From an uncultured Flavobacteriales bacterium (lineage in GTDB: Bacteria > Bacteroidota > Bacteroidia > Flavobacteriales_G > Salibacteraceae): a DNA stretch of 64,000 nt. The translations under genes and the position numbers were made by a program. The notes below the pieces were generated by a model. That model was not told the origin of the DNA. It did not search any database and saw nothing but the letters and a program-made list of their open reading frames with translations. Positions 62,393-64,000 of this stretch are shown here, in pieces. The stretch covers positions 49,932 to 113,931 of the forward strand of contig CALCCE010000095.1 in the NCBI GenBank assembly GCA_937899835.1, in the 5' to 3' direction. Each line of letters opens with the position of its first letter. Position 1 is the first letter of the stretch.

Positions 62393-62426
62393 AAAGAGGC
62401 ATTCCATTCATTTGGGTGCCTCTTTT
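62393..62426 (+). terminator. Rho-independent terminator after the 8-Cys protein
   Basis: A 9-bp stem AAAGAGGCA/TGCCTCTTT with a 15-base loop, followed by TTTT. It lies 25 bases after the stop at 62367. Confidence 0.8.
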
Positions 62427-62529
62427 TTTGTGGCATTACGAGGTGAATGCAGGAGCTACTGTAGTCTTTTACTGCTTCAATAGTGGCAAGTTACGCCTGC
62501 TTGAAGCGGATTTTCCCAAAAGTAGGGAC

Positions 62530-63636
62530 CTAAGGGGCCAGCATGTAGAGGTCCTGAACCGGACGGGCAGAACCGTGAGCCGCATAAAGCTTGCCTTGAT
62601 AAACCTCCAGGTCTTCAACTTTAGTGTTGAGGCCAAAGGCAATGCCGCGCCAGGAGGTGCCGTTCCAGCGACCCACGTTAGAGGTATTGATGCCGCCCAG
62701 CGTTTGAAACCTGCCTCCTACCAGCAACTCGTTGGCATACGTTTTCAAAGTAAATACGGCACCATCGGGAATACCGTCACCCAAAGCAGACCAAGAACTG
62801 CCGTTCCAAACCGCCACGCTGTGGCAAATTAAAGTACCCGCGCGGTTGAAGGTACCACCTGCCACCAGTTTTCCTTCGTAGAGGGCCAGGTCGTATACCG
62901 CTCCGTTCAACCCTTCGTCTAAGGCTTCCCAATCGGAGCCGTTCCAACGGGCAATATGGTTTACCGTGGTACTGCCCGAGCGTTGAAAATGGCCGGCCGC
63001 GAAGAGCTCTCCATTGATCATTTGTAGCGCTTGGATTCTTGCATCGAAGCCACTGCCCATCTGCACCCATTGGCCGCCCACTTGCTGCAGGACAAATGGC
63101 GCTTCGTTGGTTGCAATTACCGGGATGCCGTTGAGAAACGCCATGTCATAAACCAGCGTGTTCATGCCGGGGCGTGATACAAAATCGGTCCAGGTATTGT
63201 CTTCTGGGTTGTAGCGCAACACGCCCACGCCTGCATTGGAGTTGGCATTGGGATAAAAGGCCCCCATGCCAAAAAGGCTTCCGTTCAGTACTCGAAAGCG
63301 CTCGAAGCTCCGAAAAGTAAGGGTAGTAAGTGGAAAACTTGGATGGGTGGTGACCGAAACACCATCATAATGGGCAGAGTAGGTGTAGGTATTCGTACCC
63401 ACGTCAGGCCGGCTGTAGCTCATGATCAGTTGATCGTTGAACACGGCCAAACTTCGGGTAAAGCTGTTAGGGTCTTCGACCACCACTTCCCATTGTGTAC
63501 CCGAAACAGGCTGCTCTTCTGCGTTTACAACCGCAGGAGTGGGCTGGCAAATTTCATCTGCCTCATCTTTTCGGCAACTGGTTGGCAGTAGGAGGAGGAT
63601 AAAACAGAGAGGGAGGAGATTGGCAATGCGAAACAT
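62530..63636 (-). CDS. Kelch/galactose-oxidase-like propeller lipoprotein
   Basis: 368 residues. The lipobox LLPTSC lipidates Cys21, followed by Arg-Lys-Asp-Glu. The rest is a propeller with repeated GG-F blades: HIARWNGSDWEALDEGLNG, SVAVWNGSSWSALGDGIPDG and NVGRWNGTSWRGI, each with a preceding LVAGGTF or LLVGGRF strand. This matches the delta-60/kelch-like repeats of surface lipoproteins. A binding role outside the cell is likely; no catalytic residues can be named. Confidence 0.82.
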   Translation of the reverse strand: MFRIANLLPLCFILLLLPTSCRKDEADEICQPTPAVVNAEEQPVSGTQWEVVVEDPNSFTRSLAVFNDQLIMSYSRPDVGTNTYTYSAHYDGVSVTTHPSFPLTTLTFRSFERFRVLNGSLFGMGAFYPNANSNAGVGVLRYNPEDNTWTDFVSRPGMNTLVYDMAFLNGIPVIATNEAPFVLQQVGGQWVQMGSGFDARIQALQMINGELFAAGHFQRSGSTTVNHIARWNGSDWEALDEGLNGAVYDLALYEGKLVAGGTFNRAGTLICHSVAVWNGSSWSALGDGIPDGAVFTLKTYANELLVGGRFQTLGGINTSNVGRWNGTSWRGIAFGLNTKVEDLEVYQGKLYAAHGSARPVQDLYMLAP

Positions 63637-63904
63637 GATGTTGGTTGGTTATAGGGTGATGGTGGACAATCAACCGCTTGAATGAAGGTAATGAATTGAT
63701 GGCTACGGTTGGGGATGCCCATGGATTTTGTAGTAGTTGGATGCACCGGATAGGGGATACCGACGAACGGAAAAGTGTTGCCTGCGCCACGGAAGATGTT
63801 GCCGAAAGCTTGGATGGCTACCAGTGGTGCCTCAGTTCTACCTCCTACTCTAATTTGGATGCAGATTGCAACTAACCCCTGCCATCCATTACTCCAACCG
63901 AGCC
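63637..63904. other. Non-coding stretch before the right-edge repeat
   Basis: 268 bases with no credible gene. The start of the propeller lipoprotein is at 63636, so its promoter should be here, but no TAnnTTTG box was found on the minus strand. Confidence 0.3.
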
Positions 63905-64000
63905 CCACCCGGTCGTAGAGCATCCCACTACCAGTCGCCGAGCGTAACCCACCCGGTCGCCGAGCATCCCACTACCAGTCGCCGAACGGACTGTGTCAGC
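63905..64000. repeat. 44-bp tandem intergenic repeat at the right edge
   Basis: Units 63905-63948 and 63949-63992 share 35 of their first 37 bases. Each unit has CCACCCGGTCG at the start and CCACTACCAGTCGCCGA in the second half, so the unit is itself an inexact duplication of a GGTCGCCGAG/AGTCGCCGA core. The array may go on beyond the window. Confidence 0.85.

Noticed and set aside
63905..63992. CRISPR array
   Set aside because: The two units are almost identical over their whole length with no variable spacers, and no cas gene is present.

Overview
The window looks like chromosomal DNA of a marine- or sludge-type Bacteroidota, most likely class Saprospiria. The grounds are proteins with C-terminal type IX secretion (T9SS) sorting domains, many short lipoproteins with G/A-x-x-C lipoboxes, PD40/OmpA envelope proteins of the PorE type, BshA for bacillithiol, a fused E1 alpha/beta 2-oxoacid dehydrogenase, a GH3-serine hydrolase fusion, and -7 promoter boxes of the Bacteroidetes type (TAnnTTTG). 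No rRNA, tRNA, CRISPR, integrase or transposase was seen. About 53 genes are supported. The placement is inferred from gene content, not from a search.

Layout. 1-8.5 kb: a truncated sugar-nucleotide epimerase; an operon of a MORN/YwqK-like protein, mnmA, a lipoprotein and a T9SS subtilase; opposite to it a beta-barrel with a propeller lipoprotein, and an FAH hydrolase with a DEDDh exonuclease. 8.5-24.2 kb: an envelope block with a PorE-like TPR-PD40-OmpA protein, a second PD40/OmpA-like protein, an OmpA protein with repeated Cna-like domains, and a 1069-residue Ala/Glu/Lys-rich coiled-coil protein. Set among them are a 2-oxoacid dehydrogenase E2, a PhyH dioxygenase and a GDPD. The PorE-like and coiled-coil proteins share a 48-residue module. 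24-36 kb: TPR lipoprotein, a GT2 fused to a phosphoglycosyl transferase that lacks its catalytic core, recR, a sodium symporter, a BNR-type protein, a Tat-signal PLP enzyme, a PKD lipoprotein, GNAT, NfeD and an inositol monophosphatase.

36-53 kb: mtaB; an operon of a small membrane protein, mutL, two rhomboids and an EEP-family phosphatase; the GH3-serine hydrolase lipoprotein; bshA; a triple PA14-like T9SS protein; an SUI1-type factor; and a coupled lipid kinase/LTA-synthase-like pair. 53-64 kb: EGF-like and T9SS secreted proteins, a Lys/Glu/Ala-rich lipoprotein, a 49-residue FeoB-associated Cys-rich protein, the fused E1, a two-cytochrome/DUF5777 operon, a GIY-YIG protein, an orphan LytTR regulator, an 8-Cys secreted protein, a propeller lipoprotein, and a 44-bp intergenic repeat at the right edge.

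The main points for follow-up are the module shared by the two large envelope proteins, the catalytic-core deletion in the GT2 fusion, the pair of mini-cytochromes in which one copy has lost both expected haem ligands, the tandem ATACGTAT palindromes before the PA14 gene, and the dispersed intergenic repeat. Three convergent gene pairs share their stop codons in a 4-bp overlap. No complete, clearly new multi-gene system could be demonstrated from the sequence alone.
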